From the NCBI RefSeq assembly GCF_006569185.2, contig NZ_VIGC02000006.1, positions 62,001 through 126,000 on the forward strand: a stretch of 64,000 nt of DNA, given 5' to 3'. How positions within the stretch are numbered: position 1 is the first letter of the stretch; each line of letters starts with the position of its first letter. Below are positions 56,773 through 64,000 of the stretch, one piece after another. Source of the stretch: Litorilinea aerophila (GTDB lineage Bacteria; Chloroflexota; Anaerolineae; Caldilineales; Caldilineaceae). The translations under genes and the position numbers were made by a program. The notes under the pieces are model-generated. The model searched no databases, was not told the DNA's origin, and saw only the letters and a list, made by a program, of their open reading frames with translations.

Positions 56773-58251
56773 TTACAGGCCCAGGCGGGCAAACTGCTCG
56801 GCCGGCGCGTCGTTCTCTTGCATCAGTCGCACCAGGTGCTGGATCATGCGCTCCTCCACCGCCGGGTCCTGGATGGGTTCCGTCTGTCCGGGATCCTCCT
56901 GGAGGTCGAAGAGCATGGTGCCGAAGGGGAAGGGGTTGCGCGGGGTGCGCGCCGGGATCTTCATCACCGGGCAGCCTTTGGTGAAGGAAAAGGGCGGTGC
57001 GATCTCGATCTCCTGCAGCTCCTCCACGCTGAAACGCGCCCGCATGTGGGTGGGCATGAGGGTGTATTCGTACAGCGGCGTGTTGTCTGGCCGGGCACAG
57101 GCCCGCATGTAGACGTAGCGGCCGTCGGTGACGTTGACGTGGCCGCCGTGGATGCCGAAGAGCACGGCCTCCCGGGTGGGCGCGTCGTGGGCCAGGGTCT
57201 CCCGCAGGGGGATGCCCTGCATGTCGGGCGGGCGTTCCACGCCGAAGAATTCCAGCAGGGTGGCCGGCAGGTCGATCATCTGCACCAGGTGCCCGCAGCG
57301 CACGTTGCGCCGCCGGCTGCGGGGATCCCAGATGAAGAGGGGCGTGTGGGCCACCTCCTGGTAGAAGGGCTGTACCACCTTGGCCCACCAGTCGTGTTCC
57401 CCCAGCAGGAAGCCGTGGTCGGTGCAGACGATGAGCATGGTGTCGTCCCACAGGTTGAGCTCGTCCATCAGGTCCAGCACCTTGCCCAGGTAGGTGTCGC
57501 ACATGCTCACCAGCGCAGCGTACTCATAGCGGAGGTGGGCCACTTCTTCAGGCGTCTCCTGGACCTGGCGATAGGGGGGCCAGTCGAAGTGGCGGCCGTG
57601 GTACTCGTGGGGGTAGAGGTCTTTGTACTGTTGCTGGGTGAAGAAGGGCTCGTGGGGGTCGAAGGTTTCGATCTGGAGGAACCAGTTGTCCTCCTGGTGG
57701 TTGCGGCGGATGAAGTCCAGGCCGTTGGCGAAGGTGCGGGGCTGGGGCTGATCCTCTTCCCGGCGCATGAAGGCCCGGTTGATCCAATCCTGTCGCCAGG
57801 TGCTTTTGAAGCGGGTCTCCCCGCCATGCCTCCGGTCTGCCACCACGGGCGGGATCTCCGGATCCCGAACCTGGCCGATCCAGTGGTCGCCTTCCTGGCC
57901 CCGCTCGAAGTTCCAGGTGGTGTAACGCTGGTGGTAGGTGGCGCCGCCGTCCTCGAAGTAGTGCTGGTGGTCGGTGGAGAGGTGGGTGTAGACGCCGTGG
58001 CGATCCAGGATCTCGGGCATGGAGTCGTCGAAGGGCTCCAGGGGGCCCCAACTCCGGTGGAGGAAGTTGTAGCGGCCGGTGTGGAGTTCCCGTCGGGCCG
58101 GCATGCAGGGCATACTGCCCACGTAGCAGTTGTCGAAGGTGACGGTCCGTTCGGCCAGGCGGGCAAAGTTGGGCGCATGCACCCAGTCACAGCCGTAGGG
58201 AGGCAGCATGCGGCGGTTCAGGGTGTCGAACATCACCAGGATGGCTTTCAT
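56773..58251 (-). CDS. Sulfatase (type I, formylglycine-dependent)
   Basis: A 492-residue sulfatase of the alkaline-phosphatase superfamily. Cys49 in MPCMPARRELHTGRY fits C-x-P-x-R, the site converted to formylglycine. Metal ligands are expected at Asp9 in MFDTLNRR and in CTDHGFLLGEHDWWAK. The R-x-E-L-H-T-G-R-Y segment is typical of arylsulfatase/choline-sulfatase relatives. There is no signal peptide, so sulfated sugars or metabolites would be hydrolysed in the cytoplasm. The activating enzyme is not in the window. GAGGAG precedes ATG 58251. It is 117 bp downstream of the NIPSNAP gene. Confidence 0.9.
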   Translation of the reverse strand: MKAILVMFDTLNRRMLPPYGCDWVHAPNFARLAERTVTFDNCYVGSMPCMPARRELHTGRYNFLHRSWGPLEPFDDSMPEILDRHGVYTHLSTDHQHYFEDGGATYHQRYTTWNFERGQEGDHWIGQVRDPEIPPVVADRRHGGETRFKSTWRQDWINRAFMRREEDQPQPRTFANGLDFIRRNHQEDNWFLQIETFDPHEPFFTQQQYKDLYPHEYHGRHFDWPPYRQVQETPEEVAHLRYEYAALVSMCDTYLGKVLDLMDELNLWDDTMLIVCTDHGFLLGEHDWWAKVVQPFYQEVAHTPLFIWDPRSRRRNVRCGHLVQMIDLPATLLEFFGVERPPDMQGIPLRETLAHDAPTREAVLFGIHGGHVNVTDGRYVYMRACARPDNTPLYEYTLMPTHMRARFSVEELQEIEIAPPFSFTKGCPVMKIPARTPRNPFPFGTMLFDLQEDPGQTEPIQDPAVEERMIQHLVRLMQENDAPAEQFARLGL

Positions 58252-58368
58252 GGCAAGACTCCTCGTCGGGGTTCTGCGGGTTGGGATTTCGGGCTGGGCG
58301 ATGGGGGGCGGGCAGGGGATGGGGCCTCCCATGCCGCGCCCCGGGTGGCATGCGGCGGGGGGAGGCTG

Positions 58369-58689
58369 TCAGCGGATGACCGACTTGGGCGTGGGCTCGA
58401 TGCGGGTGACCACGGTCTTGGTGCGGTCCAGCATTTCACCCACCTGGGGTGAGATTTCGTTCTGCCAGTAGTCGGTTTCGTAGACGGCCTTGTAGAGGCG
58501 TTCCCGCTCCTCCTCGCTGTCGAAGCGGCGGATCCAGACGTAGAGGTCCTCCTCTTCCTGTCCCACGAAGGAACCCACCACCACCATCCCCTTGGAGACC
58601 TGGTAGGGGATGATGACCTCTTCCATGAAGCGGACCCAGCGCTCCCGCTGTCCCGGTTTGGTGCGATATTGACGTAATTCGAAAAACAT
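58369..58689 (-). CDS. NIPSNAP-family protein
   Basis: A 106-residue dimeric alpha-beta barrel protein: FFELRQYRTKPGQRERWVRFMEEVIIPYQVSKGMVVVGSFVGQEEEDLYVWIRRFDSEEERERLYKAVYET is the complete NIPSNAP pattern. The biochemical function is unknown; the fold is that of small monooxygenases and stress-response barrels. In Chloroflexota and Planctomycetes it often occurs in sugar-catabolic clusters with sulfatases and PhyH dioxygenases, as here. Confidence 0.88.
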   Translation of the reverse strand: MFFELRQYRTKPGQRERWVRFMEEVIIPYQVSKGMVVVGSFVGQEEEDLYVWIRRFDSEEERERLYKAVYETDYWQNEISPQVGEMLDRTKTVVTRIEPTPKSVIR

Positions 58690-58818
58690 GGTGGTACTCC
58701 CCTTGGATGGATGGCGCTCGCTGGTTGCGTGGTACGTGGTGCGTAAACTGGTACACGCACCACGTTGGTTTTACATTCCCGCCCAATTTAGCCCAACACG
58801 ACCGGTCCGGCTGGGCGA

Positions 58819-58906
58819 GTAAATCCCGGCAGAAATTCGCCGATAGTTTCCACCAGGGGTAGTGTCGCCGAATTTCTGCCGGGGTATTTACGTCAGACTG
58901 TACTAG
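58819..58906. repeat. Hairpin-forming dispersed element, copy 1
   Basis: The outer arms are inverted repeats: GTAAATCCCGGCAGAAATTC (from 58819) and its complement ending GGGGTATTTAC (to 58891), about 22 of 25 bases paired around a 22-base centre. They are followed by TCAGACTGTACTAG. The same arms, centre motif (GTTTCCACCA) and tail recur at 63780-63961. Together this looks like a miniature non-autonomous element. Its end touches the stop codon of the aminotransferase gene. Confidence 0.8.
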
Positions 58907-60111
58907 TCGGCCAGCATTCCTTCCCGCCGGCAGGCGGCAGCCAGGCGGGCGATGCCCTCCTGGATCTCTTCCGGGGTGTTGTAGCCGAAGCAGAGGCGCA
59001 TGTAGTTGCGGCCGGAGACGCCGTCGGCCGCGAAGGCCGTGCCCGGCACATAGCCCACGTCCTCCGTCTCCAGCACCCGGTCGCGGATGCTGACCAGGTC
59101 GGCCTGCTCCGGCAGCCGGACCCAGATGTACAGGCCGCCCTGGGGCCGGCTCCAGGTGACGCCGTCGCCAAAGTGCTCCTCCAGCGCGGCCAGCATGGCA
59201 TCCCGCTTGCGCCGTTGCACGTCGTTGATGACCTCGATGTGGGAGTGGAGCTGGCCTGTGGCGAAGCGGTGGACCGCAAAGGCGGCGAAGGTGTTGACGG
59301 CGCCGCCGCTCTTGGCCGCCAGGGCTCGCTGCAGCAGCTCCCGGGGCGCGGTCATGTAGCCCAGGCGCATCCCCGGCGCGATGATCTTGGAGAAGGACGC
59401 CACATACATCACCCGCCCCGTCCCGTCCAGGGCGTAGAGGGAGGGCACGTCGCTGCCCTCGTAGCGCAGGTCCACGTAGCAGTCGTCCTCCAGAATGGGT
59501 ACGTCGTAGCGCTGGGCCAGCTCCACCATGGCCTGGCGTCGCTCCAGGGGCATGGTCCAGCCCTGGGGATTCTGGAACGTGGGCACGGTGTAGATGAATT
59601 TGACCCGCTTGCCCTCGGCCCGGGCCTGGCGGATGGCCGCCTCCAGCGCGTCGGGCAGCATGCCCTGCTCATCGCAGGGCACGCCCCGGATGTCGGCCCG
59701 GAAGCGGCGCATGGTGTTGAGGGTGCCGCTGTAGACGAAGTCCTCGGTGAGGAGCACGTCGCCGGGGTCCACCAGCGTCTCCACAATCATGTGGATGGGC
59801 TGGCTGGAGCCATCCCCCAGGATGATGTCGTCCGGGCTGACGTGGATGTCCCGATCCCGGGCCAGCTTGTTGGCCACATATTCCCGCAGGGGTGGATAGC
59901 CCTGGCGATGGTGGTAGATGGCCAGATCCCGGCCTTCTTCGGCCAGGGCCTGGCGCAGCCCCTCCACCAGCTCGTCCAGGGGGAGGGTTTCCGGGTCGGG
60001 GTAGGCCACGGCGAAGTCGTACCGGCCCCGGCGGGGCATGCCCAGGGGCGCGGGCTCGGCGGCATTGCGGGCGAAGAGCTGCTCGTAGCTGAAGGAGTTG
60101 TTCGCGCTCAT
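58903..60111 (-). CDS. PLP-dependent aminotransferase (MocR/LysN-like, class I/II)
   Basis: A 402-residue fold-type I aminotransferase. Features: Y-H-H-R-Q-G-Y-P-P-L-R-E-Y-V near residue 70, GDGSSQPIHMIVETLVDPGD, IYTVPTFQNPQGWTMPLERRQ with N-P-x-G and ILEDDCYVDLRYEG. The PLP-binding Lys is in YVASFSKIIAPGMRLGYM (S-F-S-K). The architecture is that of 2-aminoadipate aminotransferases and of the catalytic half of MocR regulators, but no helix-turn-helix is present. It is translationally coupled (ATGA) to the UxuA-like gene, which suggests action on an amino-sugar acid or a keto acid from the same pathway. Confidence 0.88.
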   Translation of the reverse strand: MSANNSFSYEQLFARNAAEPAPLGMPRRGRYDFAVAYPDPETLPLDELVEGLRQALAEEGRDLAIYHHRQGYPPLREYVANKLARDRDIHVSPDDIILGDGSSQPIHMIVETLVDPGDVLLTEDFVYSGTLNTMRRFRADIRGVPCDEQGMLPDALEAAIRQARAEGKRVKFIYTVPTFQNPQGWTMPLERRQAMVELAQRYDVPILEDDCYVDLRYEGSDVPSLYALDGTGRVMYVASFSKIIAPGMRLGYMTAPRELLQRALAAKSGGAVNTFAAFAVHRFATGQLHSHIEVINDVQRRKRDAMLAALEEHFGDGVTWSRPQGGLYIWVRLPEQADLVSIRDRVLETEDVGYVPGTAFAADGVSGRNYMRLCFGYNTPEEIQEGIARLAAACRREGMLAD

Positions 60112-61148
60112 GCCGGGGCTCCTGCCTGGCTGGCGGCCACTTCCTCGTTGGCCCGCTGCACCAGGGCTTTCATGTAGCCGATGGTGTAGGCGGTGCCCAC
60201 CCGGGGATCGTTGGCCATGAGGGGGATGTGGTCTGGGATGATGACGCCGTCGAAGTTGACTTCCCGCAGGGTTTTCATCACCTGATACATGTCCATGTAG
60301 CCGTTGTCCACGAAGGTCTCCACAAAGTGGGGCAGGGGCGCGCTCACGTTGCGGAAGTGGACCTTGAAGATCTTGCCGGCCCGGCCAAAGTCGCGGATGG
60401 ACGAAAGGACGTCTTTGCCCATGAGGGGGCCGCCTTCCAGCCAGCAGCCCACGCAGAAGCAGATGCCCACGTTGGGGCTGTCCGCGATTTCCAGGGCCCG
60501 CTGGTAGCCGTCGTAGCTGCTGAAGATGCAGCGGGGGACGCCGGCCAGCTCGGGCTGGGGCGGGTCATCCGGGTGGATGCCGATTTTGACGTCGGCCTCT
60601 TCGGCCACGGGCGCCACCTCCTGGATGAAGCGGGTGAAGTTGTCCCAGATCTCTTCCGGCGTGTAGCGGCGGCCGTGGGAGAGGGGCGTGTAGTAGTAGC
60701 GGCCGTTCCAGTGGCCCTTTTCAGCCTTGGCCAGGTCGAAGGCCCGGGCGCTGGCGCCGCCCCGGGTGGTTTCCCGGTCGGTGCTCCAGATACCGTTGGC
60801 CATGTGGGCGTAGGTGGTGTAGGGGATGCCAGCCCGGCCCAGGTCCCGCAGGTGTTGCTTGTACTGCTCCACCTTGGCGTCCCGGTTTTCCAGGCCGAGG
60901 ACGATGGCGTCCTGGTTGTGGACGTCCCGGTTGCCGAAGCCGTAGATTTTGAGGCCGTGGTTTTCGAAGAGCTTGCGTCGGCTGGCAAAGTATTCGTAGC
61001 TGGCCTTGGACGCATCGGTCCAGAGCACCACGTAGTCGATGCCCATCTGCTTGACGAATTGGAGATCTTCCTCGCTGGGCTCAGGCGACATCTGGGCCGC
61101 AATCTTGAGCCCCGGCTCGATCTCCACCTTGCTGAGTTGGGTCACCAT
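60108..61148 (-). CDS. UxuA-like mannonate dehydratase / TIM-barrel sugar isomerase
   Basis: A 346-residue TIM-barrel protein. The phrase KIGIHPDDPPQPELAGVPRCIFSSYDGYQRALEIADSPNVGICFCVG aligns with the UxuA active-site region (HPDDPP, S-x-x-D-Y-x-R-A, D-S-P). RAGKIFKVHFRNVSAPLPHFVETFVDNGYMDMYQVMK matches its second metal region, ending in GVIIPDHIP. UxuA converts D-mannonate to 2-keto-3-deoxygluconate in glucuronate breakdown. The protein is shorter than E. coli UxuA and may act on a related aldonate. It overlaps the aminotransferase by 4 bp. Confidence 0.8.
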   Translation of the reverse strand: MVTQLSKVEIEPGLKIAAQMSPEPSEEDLQFVKQMGIDYVVLWTDASKASYEYFASRRKLFENHGLKIYGFGNRDVHNQDAIVLGLENRDAKVEQYKQHLRDLGRAGIPYTTYAHMANGIWSTDRETTRGGASARAFDLAKAEKGHWNGRYYYTPLSHGRRYTPEEIWDNFTRFIQEVAPVAEEADVKIGIHPDDPPQPELAGVPRCIFSSYDGYQRALEIADSPNVGICFCVGCWLEGGPLMGKDVLSSIRDFGRAGKIFKVHFRNVSAPLPHFVETFVDNGYMDMYQVMKTLREVNFDGVIIPDHIPLMANDPRVGTAYTIGYMKALVQRANEEVAASQAGAPA

Positions 61149-61350
61149 ATTCCTCCTTGCTGTGACCTGTCAGGTGGGTGGATGGTTTGGGGATTTGAAA
61201 TGGTCAACGCCATGGCAGGATGTATCGGGTTGCTGATGGATAGTGTATGCGATCCAATCAGGTCGGTCAATTGTGGCCGCCCATGGGGGGCTTCCGGCAT
61301 CGGATCCAGCCCATGGGACTGGATAGCCTCGCGCCCGGACCTGCCGGCGC

Positions 61351-62565
61351 CTACGGCCGCACGATGCTGCCGTCGGCGCGGCGGTCTTCGGCCATGTAGA
61401 AGGAGCGGGCGGCCAGCTCCGGGTCCAGCAGGGCCCGGGCCTGATCTTCGTCCACGTCGATGCCCAGGCCCGGCTGCTCGTTGGCATAGAGGTAGCCGCC
61501 CTCCAGCACCGCGTGGCCGGGGAAGGCGGCATACTCCTCGGGCCGGAAGTGGTTCTCCTCCTGGATGCCGAAGCTGCTGCTGGCCAGGTCCAGGTGAACC
61601 GCGGCCATCTGGTTGACGGGGTCGTTGTCGCCTCCTTCCTGCCAGGCGGTGCGCACGCCGAACCATTCGCACAAGGTGGCGATCTTGCGGCAGTTGGTGA
61701 TGCCGCCCCCTTTGGAGACCCGCACCCGCACGAAGTCGATGAGCCGCTCGGTGATCAGGGGCATCCACTCGTGGGGGTTGATGAAGAGCTCGCCCATGGC
61801 CTGGGGCGTGGTGCACTGCTGGCGCACCAGGCGATACCAGTGGATTTGCTCCGGTGGGAGCAGGTCCTCCAGGAAGAAGAGTCGGTAGGGCTCCAGCAGC
61901 TTGGCCAGGGTGACCGCGTTGGTGGGTTGCAGGTGCTCGTGGACGTCGTGGGTCAGCTTGGGGCCGAAGCCCAGCTTCTCCCGCAGGTAGGCGAACATCT
62001 TGGGGATGTTCTCCAGGTAGGCCTCATCGTCGAAGACCCGGCTGTGTCCCCAGTGGTTTTTGGGCAGGCGGGCCTGTTCCGCGTCGATGAAACCGCCGCC
62101 GCCGTAGGGGCCCAGCTGGCAGCGGATCACCTGGTAGCCTTCCTCCATGTAGCGGCGGACGTCGTCCTCCAACGCCTGCAGGTCGTCGCCAGCGGCGTGG
62201 GCATAGGCCATCACCGCGGAGCGGGTGGGGCCGCCCAGGAGCTGGTAGACGGGCATGCCGGCTTCCTTGCCTTTGATGTCCCAGAGGGCCATGTCGATGC
62301 CGGCCTGGACGGTGTTCAGGATGGAATCGTTGCGCCAGTAGCCGCAGGTGTAGATGCTCTGCCAGATGTCCTCGATATGGCCGGCGTCCCGGCCGATGAG
62401 CAGGGGGGCGATGGTCTCGATGGTGGTGATGACAGTTTTGGCCCGGTAGTGGTCGCTGGCCGAGCCAATGCCGTAGAGGCCGGGCTGGTCGGTGAGGACT
62501 TTGACGATGACCCAGGTGCCGGCGGCCCGGGTGCGGATGGTCTGGATGGCGGTGATTTTGGGCAT
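61351..62565 (-). CDS. Enolase-superfamily dehydratase (RspA/ManD-like)
   Basis: A 404-residue enzyme of the mandelate-racemase branch. Likely metal ligands: Asp in PKLTHDVHEHLQPTNA, Glu in LFFLEDLLPPEQ and Glu in AMGELFINPHEW. The order and spacing match ManD/RspA, which dehydrate D-mannonate or D-gluconate. The C-terminal block is RTAWQEGGDNDPVNQMAAVHLDLASSSFGIQEE; the ManD family normally has His where this protein has Gln (T-x-C-H-G-x-x-D-x-S-P-V), so activity may differ. The 200 bp to the next gene (61149-61350) hold nothing recognisable. Confidence 0.85.
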   Translation of the reverse strand: MPKITAIQTIRTRAAGTWVIVKVLTDQPGLYGIGSASDHYRAKTVITTIETIAPLLIGRDAGHIEDIWQSIYTCGYWRNDSILNTVQAGIDMALWDIKGKEAGMPVYQLLGGPTRSAVMAYAHAAGDDLQALEDDVRRYMEEGYQVIRCQLGPYGGGGFIDAEQARLPKNHWGHSRVFDDEAYLENIPKMFAYLREKLGFGPKLTHDVHEHLQPTNAVTLAKLLEPYRLFFLEDLLPPEQIHWYRLVRQQCTTPQAMGELFINPHEWMPLITERLIDFVRVRVSKGGGITNCRKIATLCEWFGVRTAWQEGGDNDPVNQMAAVHLDLASSSFGIQEENHFRPEEYAAFPGHAVLEGGYLYANEQPGLGIDVDEDQARALLDPELAARSFYMAEDRRADGSIVRP

Positions 62566-62637
62566 GGTTGTCCTCTGGTTGGGTTACTGCCAGGCGCACG
62601 TTTGTGGGAAAACCGCGCGGGCCTGGGCCAGGGGAGC

Positions 62638-63609
62638 CTAGGCGCAGACCGGGGCGTTGCCGTCCCAGCGGTTGAAGGGCTTGTTGTAGTGCTCGGCGGC
62701 CAGGCGATCCCGGGTGTCGTACCAGAGCCTGGCCCACACGGCCGGATCCCGCAGCTCCTGGTCCGGATTCGAGCGACTTCGGGCCACAAAGCCCGGGAAC
62801 GCGCCCCGGCCCGTGGCCTGGCCGATGGGGTTGTAGCGCAGATCAAAGCTCCAGCGGATGTCGTTGCTCACATTGGGCAGCGAGGCGTGGCAGGTGCGGC
62901 GGTGCAGGAAGAGGACATCGCCCCGCTTCATGGGCATGGGCACTGCCTGATCCAGCTCCAGCAGGGTATCCGGGATGCTCAGGCCCACAGGGCGTGGACA
63001 GTGGGTGCGCAGGCCGGTCCGGTGGCTGTAGGGGATCACGGTCAGGGGGCCAGCCTCCACCGGCGCGTCCAGGAGGGGGAACCAGACGGTCAACATCTCG
63101 GTTTCGTCGGCCTCCGGCAGGACGACGCCGTTGTCCTGATGCCACGGCGTGGCGCCCAGTTGGGGACGACCGTCCTCCGTGGTCGGCGTGAGATGTTCTG
63201 GGGGCTTGATGCGCACGTGTTGCACCGGATTGGAGTAGATTTCCGGACCGATGATGGATTCAACCGCGTCCAGCAGGCGTGGATTGGTCAGGGCGCGGAA
63301 GACGGCCGGCCCCACCCAGAGGGGCGTGTCCGGCTGGACGTTCCCCTGGGGAAGGGAGAAGTCAAAATACTGGGCGTGGACTTTGCCGCTTTCCCGGTAG
63401 ATCTGGATCAGGCGCTGGCCAAAGGGCAGCTCTGGATAGGTGGACCGGATCTCGCCCCGAGCATAGAGTTCGCTGGCCAGCCTGTCCAGCACTCCCTTGT
63501 ACTCTTCGATGATGGGATCCAGATCGGCGACCGGATCCAGAAGACCCTCGACCAGGAGGTAGCCCTGGTCCTCGAACTGCTGTACCTGCTCTTGGGTTAA
63601 GAAAGTCAT
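62638..63609 (-). CDS. Phytanoyl-CoA dioxygenase (PhyH)-family protein
   Basis: A 323-residue non-haem Fe(II)/2-oxoglutarate dioxygenase. The start FLTQEQVQQFEDQGYLLVEGLLDP is typical of the family. The facial triad is visible: ATPWHQDNGVVLP (H-x-D) and RTCHASLPNVSNDIRWSFDLRYNP (distal His and the oxoglutarate-binding Arg). The substrate is unknown; family members hydroxylate acyl chains, sugars or amino acids. CAAGGAGG precedes ATG 63609; the 37 codons above it are leader. It is the first gene of the leftward catabolic cluster. Confidence 0.9.
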   Translation of the reverse strand: MTFLTQEQVQQFEDQGYLLVEGLLDPVADLDPIIEEYKGVLDRLASELYARGEIRSTYPELPFGQRLIQIYRESGKVHAQYFDFSLPQGNVQPDTPLWVGPAVFRALTNPRLLDAVESIIGPEIYSNPVQHVRIKPPEHLTPTTEDGRPQLGATPWHQDNGVVLPEADETEMLTVWFPLLDAPVEAGPLTVIPYSHRTGLRTHCPRPVGLSIPDTLLELDQAVPMPMKRGDVLFLHRRTCHASLPNVSNDIRWSFDLRYNPIGQATGRGAFPGFVARSRSNPDQELRDPAVWARLWYDTRDRLAAEHYNKPFNRWDGNAPVCA

Positions 63610-63779
63610 GTTGTGTCCTCCTTGGTTCCCTGTTGAATGGGTTCTAAATGGAAAAGAGCGATTGCTTATCCAGCTCCCTCTGGGGCATCTGTGAAATCTA
63701 TGTCTCTGCAGTGAAGTCATCAGTGGCTTATAATAGCCATGGGGTCGCGAACCGACTGCCGAAAACCAGTGTGATCAAG

Positions 63780-63961
63780 AAATCCCGGCAGAAATTCGCC
63801 GATCAGGCCTCTGGCCTGCGGCATAGCCGATCGGGTCTCTGGCCCGCGGCTTCGCCGATCGGGCCCCGGGCCCGCGGCTTCGCCGATCGTTTCCACCAGA
63901 GGGAGCGCGCCCAGAGGGCACCCGGAATTTCTGCCGTGGTATTTACGCCAGACTGTACTAG
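63780..63961. repeat. Hairpin-forming dispersed element, copy 2, with a 28-bp triplication
   Basis: The same ends as copy 1 (AAATCCCGGCAGAAATTCGCC at the left; GGAATTTCTGCCGTGGTATTTACG then CCAGACTGTACTAG at the right), in the same orientation. Where copy 1 has GATA, copy 2 carries three tandem 28-bp units starting GATC at 63801, 63829 and 63857, each ending in GCC. The rest of the final 391 bp (63610-63779 and 63962-64000) contains no gene; a TATAAT at 63729 has no clear -35. Confidence 0.8.
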
Positions 63962-64000
63962 AGCCGAGATGAAAAAGGGCGAAATACGCTTGAGATTGAT

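Noticed and set aside
58819-63961. A complete insertion sequence or composite transposon around the sugar-acid cluster
   Set aside because: No transposase gene lies within or next to the flanking elements and the elements are far too short to be autonomous.

Overview
The window is 64 kb of high-GC bacterial DNA that looks chromosomal: dense genes, short operons and many ATGA-type overlaps. I infer a member of the Chloroflexota (Caldilineae/Anaerolineae-like). The reasons are alanine/proline-rich lipoprotein solute-binding proteins, a CHAT protease with TPRs, a death-like adaptor domain, YHYH lipoproteins, many carbohydrate-active enzymes and families of dispersed G+C-rich palindromes. No rRNA, tRNA, phage, CRISPR array or intact insertion sequence was seen.

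Layout. 1-1.1 kb: the end of a helicase-like gene and a brnTA toxin-antitoxin pair. 1.2-5.4 kb: a peptide-type ABC transporter operon whose binding protein appears to be circularly permuted. 5.4-7.2 kb: a hydroxyacid-oxoacid transhydrogenase-type dehydrogenase and a GNAT. 7.3-11.8 kb: a cassette of a zinc-ribbon/TPR/CHAT protease, a small Cys/His protein and a membrane protein. 11.9-13.5 kb: vapBC between two arrays of palindromic repeats. 13.6-17.1 kb: purB, an RlmM-like methyltransferase and a metallophosphoesterase. 17.1-20.9 kb: a MoxR-DUF58-DUF4129 operon. 21-27.2 kb: secD-secF, an alcohol dehydrogenase, a glutamate-type dehydrogenase and a flippase-like membrane protein.

27.4-30.9 kb: a GH2 beta-galactosidase that carries a death-like/effector-associated-type helical domain inside its C-terminal part. 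31.3-33.4 kb: a metallophosphoesterase-fold protein that has lost its metal ligands, and an isolated phospholipase-D-family protein with lower GC. 33.5-42.9 kb: two heparinase II/III-type proteins, serB, an aldo/keto reductase, nadE and cutC. 43.1-49.7 kb: an MFS exporter and a ribose-type sugar ABC operon with a DUF2291 lipoprotein, a strong promoter with two adjacent palindromes and a very good terminator. 49.7-54.2 kb: a two-component system divergent from a YHYH lipoprotein, then an SDR. 54.3-56.6 kb: cardiolipin synthase and a YkuE-like phosphoesterase.

56.8-63.6 kb: a leftward catabolic cluster of sulfatase, NIPSNAP protein, PLP aminotransferase, UxuA-like mannonate dehydratase, RspA/ManD-like enolase-superfamily dehydratase and PhyH dioxygenase. 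Its four proximal genes lie between two copies of a hairpin-forming dispersed repeat. With the heparinase-like proteins, beta-galactosidase and sugar and oligopeptide importers, the region suggests a heterotroph feeding on complex, probably sulfated or uronate-containing polysaccharides.

Most unusual items: the permuted solute-binding protein (3404-5122), the death-like domain in the beta-galactosidase (30009-30200), the CHAT cassette (7427-11847), the inactive-looking phosphoesterase (31306-32085) and the two repeat families.
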